Shown: positions 8,692 to 19,751 of the stretch, one piece after another | How positions within the stretch are numbered: the first letter of the stretch is position 1 | Layout of the letters: every line of letters starts with the position of its first letter | Assembly: GCA_965247065.1 (NCBI GenBank) | Contig: CBDFGN010000006.1 | Span: forward strand, 4,780,795 to 4,844,794 | Reading direction: 5' to 3' | Length of the DNA stretch: 64,000 bases | Source of the DNA: CBDFGN01 sp965247065 | GTDB lineage: Bacteria; Bacteroidota; Bacteroidia; Cytophagales; Cyclobacteriaceae | Translations under genes and position numbers: made by a program | Notes under the pieces: generated by a model | Told to the model about the DNA's origin: nothing | Databases searched by the model: none | Seen by the model: the letters and a program-made list of their open reading frames with translations, nothing else

Positions 8692-9279
8692 AGGGCCTTT
8701 GCCCGTGCCGATGATGTGGATTCACCGGTGAAAATCACCGATGCCGTGGGTTCTTTGCCTTCAGGAATACCTGCGATAGATCAAAACGCCGCCGGATGGG
8801 CATTTGGAGAAGACAATGAAATTGACATTTGGTGGGAGGTGCCTTCGGTTTGGGAGAGCTTTACCAGGGTGCAAACCCAACTCTGGAAAAGCGAGGCTCC
8901 TTTTGCACGGCGTCTTTGGGACTTTGACTTGAAGTTTGTCCTGCGCATCCGCAGACAGGGGGTCATCATGCCACTGGTTTATGTTCAGGCAGAGGCCGTA
9001 GATCCTGACAACCTGCCGGGATCCAGAAAATATGCCGTTACCACATCGGGCAGTTACCTGCATCATGAGAAAGACGGGAAGGTTGAAAAGCTCGCTCCTG
9101 TGGCACTTAAATCCAAATTTGATCCCGAGATACGGCTGCAGCTCAAATTGAATGACAAACTGTTCCGTTGGATGGCAGTGGAAACGGACTTTAGTTTTGA
9201 ATTGATCTGTACCAGGGGGTATGGGCACAGTCGGATTTCTGAAAGCATCATTACCAACAAATCAACGGTGGAGGTATAA
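8692..9279 (+). pseudogene. Operon gene B, 3' part after the IS110 insertion
   Basis: The frame resumes right after the IS (AFARADDVDSPVKITDAVG) and runs to TAA at 9277-9279. It encodes about 195 residues with a compact aromatic-rich domain (NEIDIWWEVPSVWESF, RRLWDFDLKFVLRIRR, FRWMAVETDFSFELICTRG). A GTG at 8716 could in principle start an independent product but has no reason to be used. The stop is 2 bases before the ATG of gene C, so B and C were translationally coupled. Family not recognised. Confidence 0.55.
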
Positions 9280-9281
9280 TC

Positions 9282-12200
9282 ATGGCAAAAAAACGCATAC
9301 GAAACTTCAACGCATACCCCCTCAATGGAGGATGGAAGGCCTCCTTTGTCTTTGACAGCATCACCTTTAAACCTGCCAAAAAATCAAAAGATCATAAGAA
9401 GAAAGGCAGGCATAAGGATAAGAAAAAGCACAGGGATGAAAAACGCATGGTCATTGACGTATTGCGCCGCCGCCGTTGGCCCAAAGAAACGGCTACCAAT
9501 TCCCGGGATTGGTTTAGAACCATAGCCGGACTTGTGCAATTGAAGAAAATTGAAATTGAATTACCTACTGCCAATAAGTTGTTGGTCCTTCACTTGAACA
9601 AACATGCGCCAAAAACCCCTGGTGTCTTTGATTTTCCCACTGACAGTGAGCAGGAAATCAATGCCCTGCAAGATTGGCCCTTCCTGCCAACGGCATTAAA
9701 GGTGAAGATTTTGGGTACAGCAGGTGCTAGATGGCCTGATTTCATTTCCCATGCTGTGCTCAAAATCCTCAAGACGGGTAACGAAACATCCATCACCCTC
9801 AATACATTGCTTAAATCTCACTTTGGCTTAACTGACCCCGGAGAAGGGGATGGTTTGCTGCTGAATCCCGATGGATTGACGCTTATTGGTGTGAAACCGG
9901 TGCCCTGGGAATCCGCATCGACATTGCGCGGTAAATTCAGGTACCGCTTTCGACCCGATGGTACACATTGGTTGGAAATAGAGAAAAACCCGGAATGGAT
10001 TGGCAGTTTGCGCAACTACCGGTACCAGATTATTAAGGCCACGGCGCATCAGGAGGACGATGATGGTTTACCGGAAGTAGATTCACCTGGAGTAGGGCTG
10101 GTCTCTTCAGAGATTCCCGACAAGGTATTTTGGCAACTCGTAAAAAACCAATGGTTATTTATACCGGACCCCGGTATGTTTGAAGGAGAAATAAGGGGTG
10201 CGGCGGGCGCTACGTCCCGGCTTCGATTTGATGAAGTCTCTATCTTAGATGGAGGTAAAAAAATCAGTTGTAAGTCTGGAATACAGGTGAGTAGCGATGC
10301 TAACGTGAATTATGAGTTCAATAGCGGGGAGAGCAGTCTGTGGACCGGAGCCTTTGATGCAGAACTGGAAGAAGAGGGACGGGAATTGATGGGCACACTC
10401 ATGCAGCAATATGGCCTTGAAGCTGATGAAGACAGGGCCTGGATTCAAACTGAGTCGGGAGCGCTTCAACTGCCCTTGCAGAAAGGTTCAGACAGTTCAA
10501 AGGGTCAAACTTCTTTTGCGGCAGATGGCTTGTTTAAAGGTTTACTGCGCTTTAGCGAGGTTCCCTGGATTAAAGATGCTAAAGAACTACCACCCGGACC
10601 TGACATTAGCCAGATCGGCTATTCATCGCTGATTATCATGAATGCCAGAGGATTCGAGGCCAATTTTAGTTTCAACTCCGGTGATGAATTCACCTGCACA
10701 GGGATAGACGTTCAAATCAGTGAGCCAGAGCTGCGACTGGAGGATTATCTGCCTGTGTATTTACCACCGCTCAACGGACAAGATATTTTCGGCGATGGGC
10801 CTCCCGACTTACCAACCCCTACAGCCTTTGGGGAAGACAATCCCTGGAACCACTTTTTGGGCCTGAGCCTGATACGTCGAAAGGACTACCAACCGGATTC
10901 GGCCGACACCAATTTTAAGGTCAATATTTCCTTTCAACCGGGGATTGCGGATAAAAACGCCTTGATTGAGGGGGACTGGACCAACAGCCATACCCAGGTA
11001 CAGATACCGGTCGACAGGATCAAGGACGTTCGGTATTGGTACAGACCACCTGGATTACACTGGATTCCCGGATTACCGCTTTATGGTGACCCGAGAGCAG
11101 GTGACCGCGTGAATGACAAAAGAACTTTCATGGCTTTGAAAGCCAGTGAAGCGCCTTCTATCTTTTTGAAACCGGGTATAAATTGGCAAGTTCCGGTGTT
11201 GATGAGTGGGTCTTTTGAGGTGCCGGAAGAAACTTCTGAATTATCGCAGTATTCCCTGTTCAATTGGGTGATACCGGAACTTCCGGGAATAGCACTTGAA
11301 TTGAATGCCAATTCCCCCATCACCCTGGCTGATGGAATGCCTGCTGCCGGGAAGCTCAACTGGATATGGCGACATGACTTGCCCATCCTTGATGAAATCA
11401 ATGCGCTGAGGGCTTCCAATGAGGACGAAAAGGAAGAAGAAGGTAAGACGGAATTGCCAAGAGTCAAATGGACGGATCAGTTAAAAGAGATATACCTCCT
11501 CTCGCAAATACGCGGTTCCTTGTTGATGAAGTCCAGTGTCAATTTGAAAAAGAGTGCCATTTTATCAGAAAATGCTAAGAAGGTTCAACTTAAAAACTTG
11601 TTTGCCGGTCAGGAGTTTGCCGGTTCTGCCAACCTGCAAATCATACCACCAACGGCTTCGCTTAATTTTTCAGCAGGAACAGATGCCGTCAATGCCATTA
11701 CGGAGCAACACTTGCTGAAAGGGATCGATGCCTCATTTGAGGTAGCATACGATGCCACACAAAAAAAATTCGAATTACTTCCGGTTTCGACCAATGGACC
11801 GGTCAGAATGGTAGCAGGTACGCTGCTTCCCCACAAATACAAGCTGGACAAGGAGTTTGTAACATTCGACCAACAGGGCATGGGATCTTTTCAAATAAAA
11901 GATGATCGAAAGGGCAGGGCAGTGTTGGTTTCTTCAGCCGGTGATCAAGCCCTGAAGAAAGCCTGGCTGTGGTCTCGCAAGCTATTGGACCTATCCACCT
12001 CCATATGCCATGTTCAACTGAACTTTTCGAACATTCCCCTCATTATCGATAATGGGAAGTGGGCCTATCTGGATGATCTGGACCTCGTGAAATCTGTGCA
12101 GTTCAGGGATTTCGGTTGGGGTAGTATTGGCGAGTTGCACTTCTGGGGATTGAGCTACCAGGTTTGTAACATCATAGCGATGTATTTTAACGAAGGAGAA

Positions 12201-15200
12201 AATACCACACCTAACATTCCGACCAAAATTGTATTTGATGGGATCCTGCATTTTAAATCGAAGACCATTCACCTTGCCGACATCGATACACAACGCGTGC
12301 AGGTCACCTTTGTTAGAAAGGGCAACAGCTGGGAGTTGGAGGAATTTGAAGGAAGCGTATTATGGCCATTTTATGAATTGGCACTGGACTTGTCCGAAAC
12401 CGAAAAAATGCCCGATCCCTTACCCTGGTTATCGGCTGCAGTAAATTCCGAGAAAGTCGGCGATAAAATGACCCTGGTTTTTGGAAAGACCACCCAACCT
12501 GCAACAGTATGGTTCAGTTTTATGGAAAGAACCTGGAAACTTCCGGTCAATTTTGCCGATAGCCGGCTTTCGACAGTGGTTCCAGACGATCACACTTTCA
12601 ACTTTGAATTGATCCCGGATGAAAGTGCCGTACATGCTACACTAATGCCAACTTCAGGCACCTTTTGCCTCAAAAGAAAGGGAAATAGTAAAAATTCACA
12701 ACTGGCCTTCAACATGGTGGTAACCCATGAGAGCGGTACAGAAAGATCCCTGCTGGACATGGACTTTGATTACGCTTTCAATAAAGGAAAAAACCAATTG
12801 TCATTGGCAAAAGCCGATATCTTGTCGTTTGGCGATTCCAATCACTTGATTTCGTTAAGTGGCAGTGAAAAAGGAGCCGTTGAACTATCTCCCGGCAAAT
12901 TGACCTTGGCCATCAACAAAGCCACAGGATGGAGGAAGAACAAATCGAAATTTGAGCTATTGCCCGGCTGGAGTATTTCCGATGAAGAAAGCTTGCAGGC
13001 CTATCTGTCTCTGCAAGTGGTAAGTCCTCCGGCAACCGGGGAGGTTAACCGTGCCCCGCTTAAAACCCTGCAAATGGTGATCGAAACGGCCATTGCTGCA
13101 CCCGATACACTTTCAACCCTGATCAGCTATTCACTGAACAGTGGTATGCCGCCTCAATTAGCTATTAAATTAACAGGAATACTTCGTTTGTCAAATGAAA
13201 TTAGCTGGTCCGCAGGAGATCAACGAGCCTATGCTCATGAAATGGACATTTACTTGAGGCATGCCAACCTGGCTGGGTCCAAATTGGCATCAAAGGGGGA
13301 TGCCTTCTTCCGGCCTAAGTACGAAGGTGCTTCCGGTCAAAATGAAGCGGTCACAGGTATGATCGAGCTGCCATGTTTAGCGAACCATCGCCTGATGATG
13401 CAAAACGGAAGCAGCAGTTCCATGATTTTGCAATGGACGGCCTCACAATCCATCCGTCTTGCTCCTCCTAAATCCTATATCGAAGAAATCTTGCTACGCG
13501 GTGTTTCGGTTCAATTGCCCGCGTTGGAGTACAGCACCAGACATCGTGATCGTAATGCCCGATATCGGTTTGGTGATATGGCCGTCAATTTTAAGCCATC
13601 CGAAGCAGTTGAAATGGGATTTGTAGGTGCTCTGGGCACCGAATTAGAAAGGCTGTTAAAGAAAAACCCGGACATCATGGTCATTGACGCTTCCGAAGCC
13701 TTTTGGATCAGGTCATTTGCCGACGACATTAGTAAACGCTCTCCTTTCGACTTATGGCGCAAAAAATCCATGGAGGTTAGCGGATTACCCACTTTTGACC
13801 AGGATTTTGATGATTCCGGCAAAACGGATGTAGTGAGTTGGGCCCGATTGGCCATACCTTTTGTTACCGATTCCAGGCGGTACATTGGCAACAATAAAAG
13901 TGCAGCGCTGGAGGCACTGTTATCAAATCAACCTCCGGTGGTTGATGGCCACACTGAGAACTGGGATGCCAAAACCCTATTTCTTTCAAGGGAAAGCCTG
14001 CTTAAATTATCAGAAATCGATCAATTTTCTTTGGACAACCAACCCAATGAAGTGGAGATGAGTTCAGGCATGGATCCTGTAATATTTGATCCTGTTGCGT
14101 ATGAAAGACTTTTCCCCTATACCATGGTGCAGCGTAATTTTGAACCGGGATGGCTCAGCTTTTACGACTGGAAACTCGATGATAAAGACGATGTAAGTCG
14201 TGGAATACCCTTTGGATCAACGCTAAGTAGTATTCATGCTTTAAACAAGCACCAACAGGTAGTTCAGATGGCAGTTACGGAAGCAGTGCCTAAGGTAGAG
14301 GGCCTGCCCGGCTCCGACTCCTTTAAGATCAACCCATATTACATAACCAGTCCGGCGGTGGCACTCGATGAGGCACTTATTCCCTTTAGGCCAAGTACGC
14401 ATTCACTCCGGCAGCTAGCAGGAACGCCCAGAATTTTCCTGGAATGGGAGGGGATCACCGCCGATGAGCTGAATTACATTCCACCTGGCGTGGTTGAAGA
14501 ATTGCTGGGATGGGCCAACAGCTTTACGGTTGATCAGTTAAGAAGTCATGTTCCCGATGCACCCGGAGGGTTTTCAAAAACAGAAGAAGGGTACGGCATT
14601 GGGAAATTGGTGGCTGGTCGTATCCAAAAAAGGATACAACAGAAAGGCCCATTTACCCATTTGCAACAATTGTTAGAAATTCAAGGCTTTGGGTTGGATA
14701 AACTGAGTGACTTCATTTATGCAGTCGCAAAGGATCAATATGATTTCTCATTTGAACAATTGAAATTTGAAGAAATACGCATCAGTGTTCAATTCTGGTT
14801 ACCGGGTAGTAGCAGCGACCTTGCAGAACCAAGATTAGCTTCTCAAAATGTGTTTTTATTGGGTATTACAGATGTCGATAGCTGGGAAACAGTGCTTTTT
14901 CCGCCTACCAACACGGCCGGTTTTTCAAAAGTAAGAAAACGTATCTGGGAATGGGTAGCTGGTGAAAAAACTCGGCTCAATGTGGATGTGTCTCCACTTT
15001 TGCGAGTGCGATTGCTGACTCCATCAAAGATGTTGGTAGAGCGAAAGTACTTCCTTGTGGAATCCCGCTTATCGGGTGGTGCCGTTCAAAAGTCAAAGAG
15101 AAAGGAACTCAATACCAATCAGCCGCTTTCCGTTGATCCACGATTCGAGCGGTTGCCGGAAGCGAGCTATACAGATTCTCTGGCAGCCGGGCCGGAATTA

Positions 15201-16779
15201 CTCAGAGGTGAAGTTTATTATGAACCGCGTACTTGGTTTGAGCCTACCGAACCGGTTTTGGATAATAAATCATGGCGGGGCATTCATATCATCTGTAAAG
15301 GTGGAACCCGCCTTGATTCAACAAGGGGGAATCCGCAATCCTTAGCTGGGAATTTGAAGCTGACGGAGTTCTGAAGCTTAACGATCGTGAGGGAAAACAA
15401 TCCTTGGTTTTGGATGGTGATAGCCAGGTGCTTAAACCGGACAGCACGACGGTTTACATCCTCACTTTAGCGGATGCCGCTGGCGAAATAATAGACCAAT
15501 TTGAAGTTTATGTGCTCGTTAGGTTTCCAGCGGCAGGCAATGCCGTGGGTTTCACCCATAAGATTGCCGGAACGGCTGCCGGTCCTTTAAATCCATCCAG
15601 GCAACCACAAAGCAAATCCGATGACAATTATCAGCGTTGGTTGGAAATGACTCGTGATGTGGTTTTTGAAGACATTACCAGGAGTGAGCAAACCTCTATT
15701 TTGGAGCCCGGTGTATTATTATCCGCTTCAAGAAAAATCAGCTTCGATGAAACTGAGGTGGAAGTTGCCAACCTTAACCCCTTCCTCAGTCCGAGGGTAG
15801 GGCACATCTTCACCTCCGGCAGACCGGGAGCCATGATGCGTTTTCGGCTCGCTACCCTGATGGCAGGCAAGGATAATATCGTGCGCAGGGGAGGATCATG
15901 GGCCAATGAATTCCGTTTTCCACGTCCGGTACCACTGCCGAAAGAGCTGTTTACTTTTGATCCCAACTATGTGGCTGAGTCTGAAAAGACGGAATGGCCC
16001 ACCTGTTCTGTAGAAGCCATGAACGGACCGGAGCCTTTTGCTTTTTATGGCTTGGCCTGGCAAGACCCCATCTTTAACCGCCGCCTCCATGCTGCGGCGC
16101 AGGAATTGGTGCAAGGTGACCTGTTTTTAGGCCTCGACAGAGCTGTTTATGGTGGAAAAGACCTCTGTTATCCCGAAATTCAACTGCTGCCCGGCGTACC
16201 TGCGAATTGGAAAGTAAAGCTGGAAGTTAAAATTCGGCGAACGGTCCATTTTCAATTGGAGACGGTCGAAAGCATGACCTTTGAAATCACTAAAACTAAG
16301 GTGATCAACAATGGTTTTCCGGGTAAAACATTAAAAATATAACCAAAGCTGAGGGAAGTGACAGATTTGTTTTTGAATTAGGCATTAACCAACCAGAAGC
16401 TACTGACGACAATTTTGAGGCATTGCCTGAAAATGAAGACCAATTGGTAGTGACTGCATCGCTACTTATTAACAATAACGAACGAAGCAGGATCCAACTC
16501 ACCGGAATTATCCGAACAGATAAAGACAGTTGGTCACAACCTCAGAATGCGTATGGGGTGGTTCGAAAGTTGGAGCAGGAGGGGAAGGCCCCGCAAAGCG
16601 ATATTGTTGCCTTTGGGTGGGTACCCAAACCAAAGATTGTCAAACGCCGGGACCGTTTCCTGGCCGATAGCTGGGAAGGTACTTTCCGCTATAAGGATGC
16701 CTTTGTGAAACCACCCAACACGACAGTCGATTATGAAGTAATGAGTATAACGAGTTATGGTGAAATGATGATAAAGTAA
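9282..16779 (+). CDS. Operon gene C, giant protein of about 2,500 residues (two likely indels)
   Basis: The longest gene in the window. A single frame runs from 9282 to 15374. Adding one base near 15322 (LDST-KGESAILSWEFEAD) and one A in the A-run near 16325 extends it through 15404-16342 to 16779, about 2,499 residues. There is no signal peptide. Recognisable parts: a Lys/Arg-rich stretch at about residues 33-56; a long beta-rich middle of unknown fold; a helix-hairpin-helix-like segment at about 1772-1812 (GIGKLVAGRIQ, KGPFTHLQQLLEIQGFG), the ComEA type of motif; and an Ig-like strand pattern at about 2017-2085 (ILSWEFEADG, VLKPDSTTVYILTLADAAGE). It could be a structural scaffold or a large intracellular or non-classically exported protein. 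No enzymatic motif was found. Confidence 0.75.
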
Positions 16780-16785
16780 TTTGTC

Positions 16786-19155
16786 ATGGATTTAAGAGAA
16801 TTAGTGCCTACGGTTCCGGAAGATGTTAAGGAACTGGAATTAAAAAGCAACGGTATTTACGTGGTGACTTTACAGCTCTGGCTGAGGATGCTGGGCTTTG
16901 ATCTTGGAAAGATAGATGGCATTTTTGGCAACAAGACTGAAAAAGCTTTTAAAAATTGGAAGGGGTTACCCTCTGATGACCAATCCAAAGTAAAAGTGAC
17001 CTATGATGAGTGGGTGGCCATGGATGCGCTGCTGAGAGCTAAATTGCCACCTGATCCCGAAACCCTAGTGCCTATACCATTTCCCAGAAAAAATGATTAT
17101 GAAACCGACGAAGCTTACGCCTATGCCCTGCAAATGGGGCTGGGACATTTCGGTTTCCGCATACCGGCTCAAAAAGGCACCCATTATCTGGAGGTAGATG
17201 GAACAGGCCTGGGGATACTGGAAAATGTGCCTCCCGGGATCTATGAACTTGAAATCGTGGAAAGCACTGACACTTCCGTGAGCAGTCACACAACCTCCCG
17301 TGAAGGTTCAGGCAGTTTGGAGGTTAAAGTGTTTGATGAAATGGACAATCCAATAAGGGGTAAAGTTAAACTTACCAACAAAACGCCGGACCCTGAATCC
17401 CTAAGAAAGAGTATTCGTCTGTTTAAAGCCCTAGCAAGAGAAGTTGAGGTTTTGGAAGATAAGCACGAAGAAGAAGTAAACCGGTCAATCATTGATGGAG
17501 AACTTGTTTCGTCGAATCATCGAATATGGGATACTTTTTCCAATTCCTGGGGGCAATTTTATGGTGCGCCATGGATGGGTATTATGTATGATCCAATCAT
17601 TGATGAAACCCTCAAAGCCAAAGTCATTGAACGCAGCTGGACCACTTTTGAGACCGCAAGTATCTTATATCAATGGGCAAGCGAGCATATAAAATCTGCG
17701 GATCACAATGATTATCGTCCAATTGCTGTCAGGCATTTGAACCATCGGTATGGCGGGCTGATCCAAGACCGGATCGACTTTTCTCAGACCGGATATGCTG
17801 TTTCATTACACCTGCCCAGAAAATCCTCTAGAAAGGTAAAAAATAAAAATACCGGCCAGGATTACGGTCTGATTGACTATCAATCATCAGAATACCACCT
17901 ACCTGCTTATGACTTAATGTTTAAGAACCTGATAACGATAGATTCAGATTATCAAATCAAATCTCCGGATCAACAACTCGTCGCAGATTTAAATGATCAA
18001 ATGGACCAGATCACCGAGGGCGATCTGGTCTGGGATAGTCACCTAAGTGTCAATGCGGGTTTATGGAGGAAAAGGCTTACAAGGATTGCAATTGAGATTC
18101 GGTTCAAATCAGGAAATGAAGAGCTTTCCTTTCCCGTCAGAAATGCCACGGTAAAGATTACGGATGTCCATGGAAAAGTAAAAGATTTAAGTGGAAGGCG
18201 AGTAAGAAGTAGGAACGGGAAAAAAGAAACTACTGAAACCGATCGCCGTGGAAAAGTAAAGTTACCCAAGAGATATTTAAGAAATAGCAAGAGAGATCCG
18301 GATGCTCCTTATAGCATTACCATCACTACGCCAGATAAGAATGAAATCACCAAACAAATAGTAAAAAAGGTAGGTAAAAAGCTCCTACTGGATTCAATTG
18401 GCGACTACCTGGACTATAGTGGTAGTGTGTTGGGCTTTGGACTTTACCAGCTAAAGAACAAAAAGTGGACTAAATTTTCAAGCAGGCAAGCCTACAAGGA
18501 TCACCGTTCATTATTAAGAGACGATTTCATCGATAAGTTACTATTGTCCAAGCTGAAATGCCCATTTAAACTTAATGCAAATCAACAGGCGGTAATCAAA
18601 GAAGACGATTATTACTTGTCTCCCATAAGAATAGACGAGTTGTTCCCGCATTACGCCATAGATCTTGGATCGAGGATCTACTTCAAGAAAGAGGATCAGT
18701 ACAGAAGTTTGGATGACACAACCAAAGTACATCCAATCATTGAAGAGGGCTTCGTGAAGGCCACTTCAGTACAGGAGGTGGAGCAGAGGGTGTGTTTGAA
18801 AAAAGGCGACTTTAGATTGGTGGTGGAACTTAATTATACCCATGTAAAGCCTCACGATTCTCTGAAATCAAACTGGACTTCTTATGATGCGTATAAGGCG
18901 AAAGTGGGGGCTTCAATAGGGACACTTTGGCAGAAAAAGAACAATACGTTATGGACTGCGTTTGTCAAACCTTATGTATTCCACGAAAATACAAACACCA
19001 CACCCGTGCACAAAAAGAAGGGAAACCACATCCATCTTATAACATATGGTATCTATGATATCACGATTGAATTTCCAAAGAAGCAAGACCAGGAGAACTA
19101 TGACAAGGAAACCTTTACCTTTTACAACAGCATTTTATTGCCGGCCATTTGCTAA
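16786..19155 (+). CDS. Operon gene D, protein with N-terminal peptidoglycan-binding-like domain
   Basis: A 789-residue protein starting 6 bases after C. Residues 20-62 form a PG_binding_1-like three-helix motif (VVTLQLWLRMLGFDLGKIDG, then GNKTEKAFKNWKG). Residues 120-170 look like a small beta domain (HYLEVDGTGLGILENVPPGIYELE). The middle (about 245-350) has conserved-looking aromatics and His (HLNHRYGGLIQDRIDF, TGYAVSLHLPR) that faintly recall the M15 peptidase core, but the metal ligands are not complete, so no peptidase activity is claimed. A carboxypeptidase-regulatory-like strand pattern follows (ATVKITDVHGKVKDLSGRRV). The last 200 residues are unassigned. No signal peptide is visible, odd for a cell-wall binder; PG_binding_1 folds are also used as generic adaptors. 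Confidence 0.7.
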   Translation: MDLRELVPTVPEDVKELELKSNGIYVVTLQLWLRMLGFDLGKIDGIFGNKTEKAFKNWKGLPSDDQSKVKVTYDEWVAMDALLRAKLPPDPETLVPIPFPRKNDYETDEAYAYALQMGLGHFGFRIPAQKGTHYLEVDGTGLGILENVPPGIYELEIVESTDTSVSSHTTSREGSGSLEVKVFDEMDNPIRGKVKLTNKTPDPESLRKSIRLFKALAREVEVLEDKHEEEVNRSIIDGELVSSNHRIWDTFSNSWGQFYGAPWMGIMYDPIIDETLKAKVIERSWTTFETASILYQWASEHIKSADHNDYRPIAVRHLNHRYGGLIQDRIDFSQTGYAVSLHLPRKSSRKVKNKNTGQDYGLIDYQSSEYHLPAYDLMFKNLITIDSDYQIKSPDQQLVADLNDQMDQITEGDLVWDSHLSVNAGLWRKRLTRIAIEIRFKSGNEELSFPVRNATVKITDVHGKVKDLSGRRVRSRNGKKETTETDRRGKVKLPKRYLRNSKRDPDAPYSITITTPDKNEITKQIVKKVGKKLLLDSIGDYLDYSGSVLGFGLYQLKNKKWTKFSSRQAYKDHRSLLRDDFIDKLLLSKLKCPFKLNANQQAVIKEDDYYLSPIRIDELFPHYAIDLGSRIYFKKEDQYRSLDDTTKVHPIIEEGFVKATSVQEVEQRVCLKKGDFRLVVELNYTHVKPHDSLKSNWTSYDAYKAKVGASIGTLWQKKNNTLWTAFVKPYVFHENTNTTPVHKKKGNHIHLITYGIYDITIEFPKKQDQENYDKETFTFYNSILLPAIC

Positions 19156-19181
19156 AAAGTCAATTTTCTAAGAACACAATA

Positions 19182-19751
19182 ATGAAGCATAACCATATAA
19201 TGGGAGTTCTAAACGGATCAATCAATTGCATGTACTTAAGCAGCAATAGGCTAAACCAGCGACTTAATGCGTCTCTCCATTTTAAAAAGCTGGCGTCAAT
19301 TTTTAGCAGCGATAATGGTGAACCGAGGTGTAATGACCTATCGATACTAAAACAGCAACTTGCAAACAATCGCTCACCAATCATATATTTCTTAGCTCAT
19401 TCCGAAAGAAAAAAAGGGATGTACATCGGAGAAAATGCCAACGTCAATGGGGATAAGTTGGGATCGATGCTCCACACTCAAACCAATAGGATACCAAAAA
19501 TCATTATTTTCAATACCTGTTATGGTATTCAAAGTGGACTAGTGGGGGCTTCATTAAAAGCTGGTGTACAGACCGTGGTGGCGACTGAGAGGACTATTCC
19601 AATAGCGCACATGTGCGCTTACATAGAATCACTTTTGGAGAATTGGCAGTATGGGGGATTATCCTTAAATAAAACCGTACTACAAACGAATCAAGCTTTT
19701 AAAAGAAGAAGCGTTGAATTCGCAGTGTACAAAAGCTATACCAATGACTAG
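19182..19751 (+). CDS. Operon gene E, CHAT-type caspase-like protease
   Basis: A 189-residue protein that is almost entirely a CHAT (caspase HetF associated with TPR) peptidase core. The catalytic dyad is visible: His73 in PIIYFLAHSE and Cys113 in PKIIIFNTCYG, followed by the family's Gly-Ala turn and strand (GASLKAGVQTVVATERTIP) and the closing helix pair (LLENWQYGGLSLNKTVLQTN). CHAT proteases cut specific partners, often in regulated-death or defence settings; the substrate here is unknown. ATG at 19182 chosen; an upstream TTG at 19149 would overlap D, and ATG 19200 is also possible. The stop overlaps the start of F by 8 bases. Confidence 0.75.
   Translation: MKHNHIMGVLNGSINCMYLSSNRLNQRLNASLHFKKLASIFSSDNGEPRCNDLSILKQQLANNRSPIIYFLAHSERKKGMYIGENANVNGDKLGSMLHTQTNRIPKIIIFNTCYGIQSGLVGASLKAGVQTVVATERTIPIAHMCAYIESLLENWQYGGLSLNKTVLQTNQAFKRRSVEFAVYKSYTND

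Larger units (their letters stand above)
7434..8692 (-). mobile_element. IS110-family insertion sequence inside gene B
   Basis: The element carries one transposase (minus strand) and about 250 bp of non-coding DNA upstream of it. Host gene B is open on both sides (frame ending ECDFYG at about 7433; frame resuming AFARADDVDSPVK at about 8695), which fixes both borders to within a few bases; both borders lie in short G-runs (TATGG left, AAAGGG right). As usual for IS110 there are no terminal inverted repeats. The non-coding end lies on the 5' side of the transposase, the place of the bridge RNA in the IS110 subgroup. Confidence 0.8.

Noticed and set aside
16786..19155. Functional M15 peptidase in operon gene D
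   Set aside because: Only a faint TGYAVSLHLP similarity; the zinc ligands are not all present.
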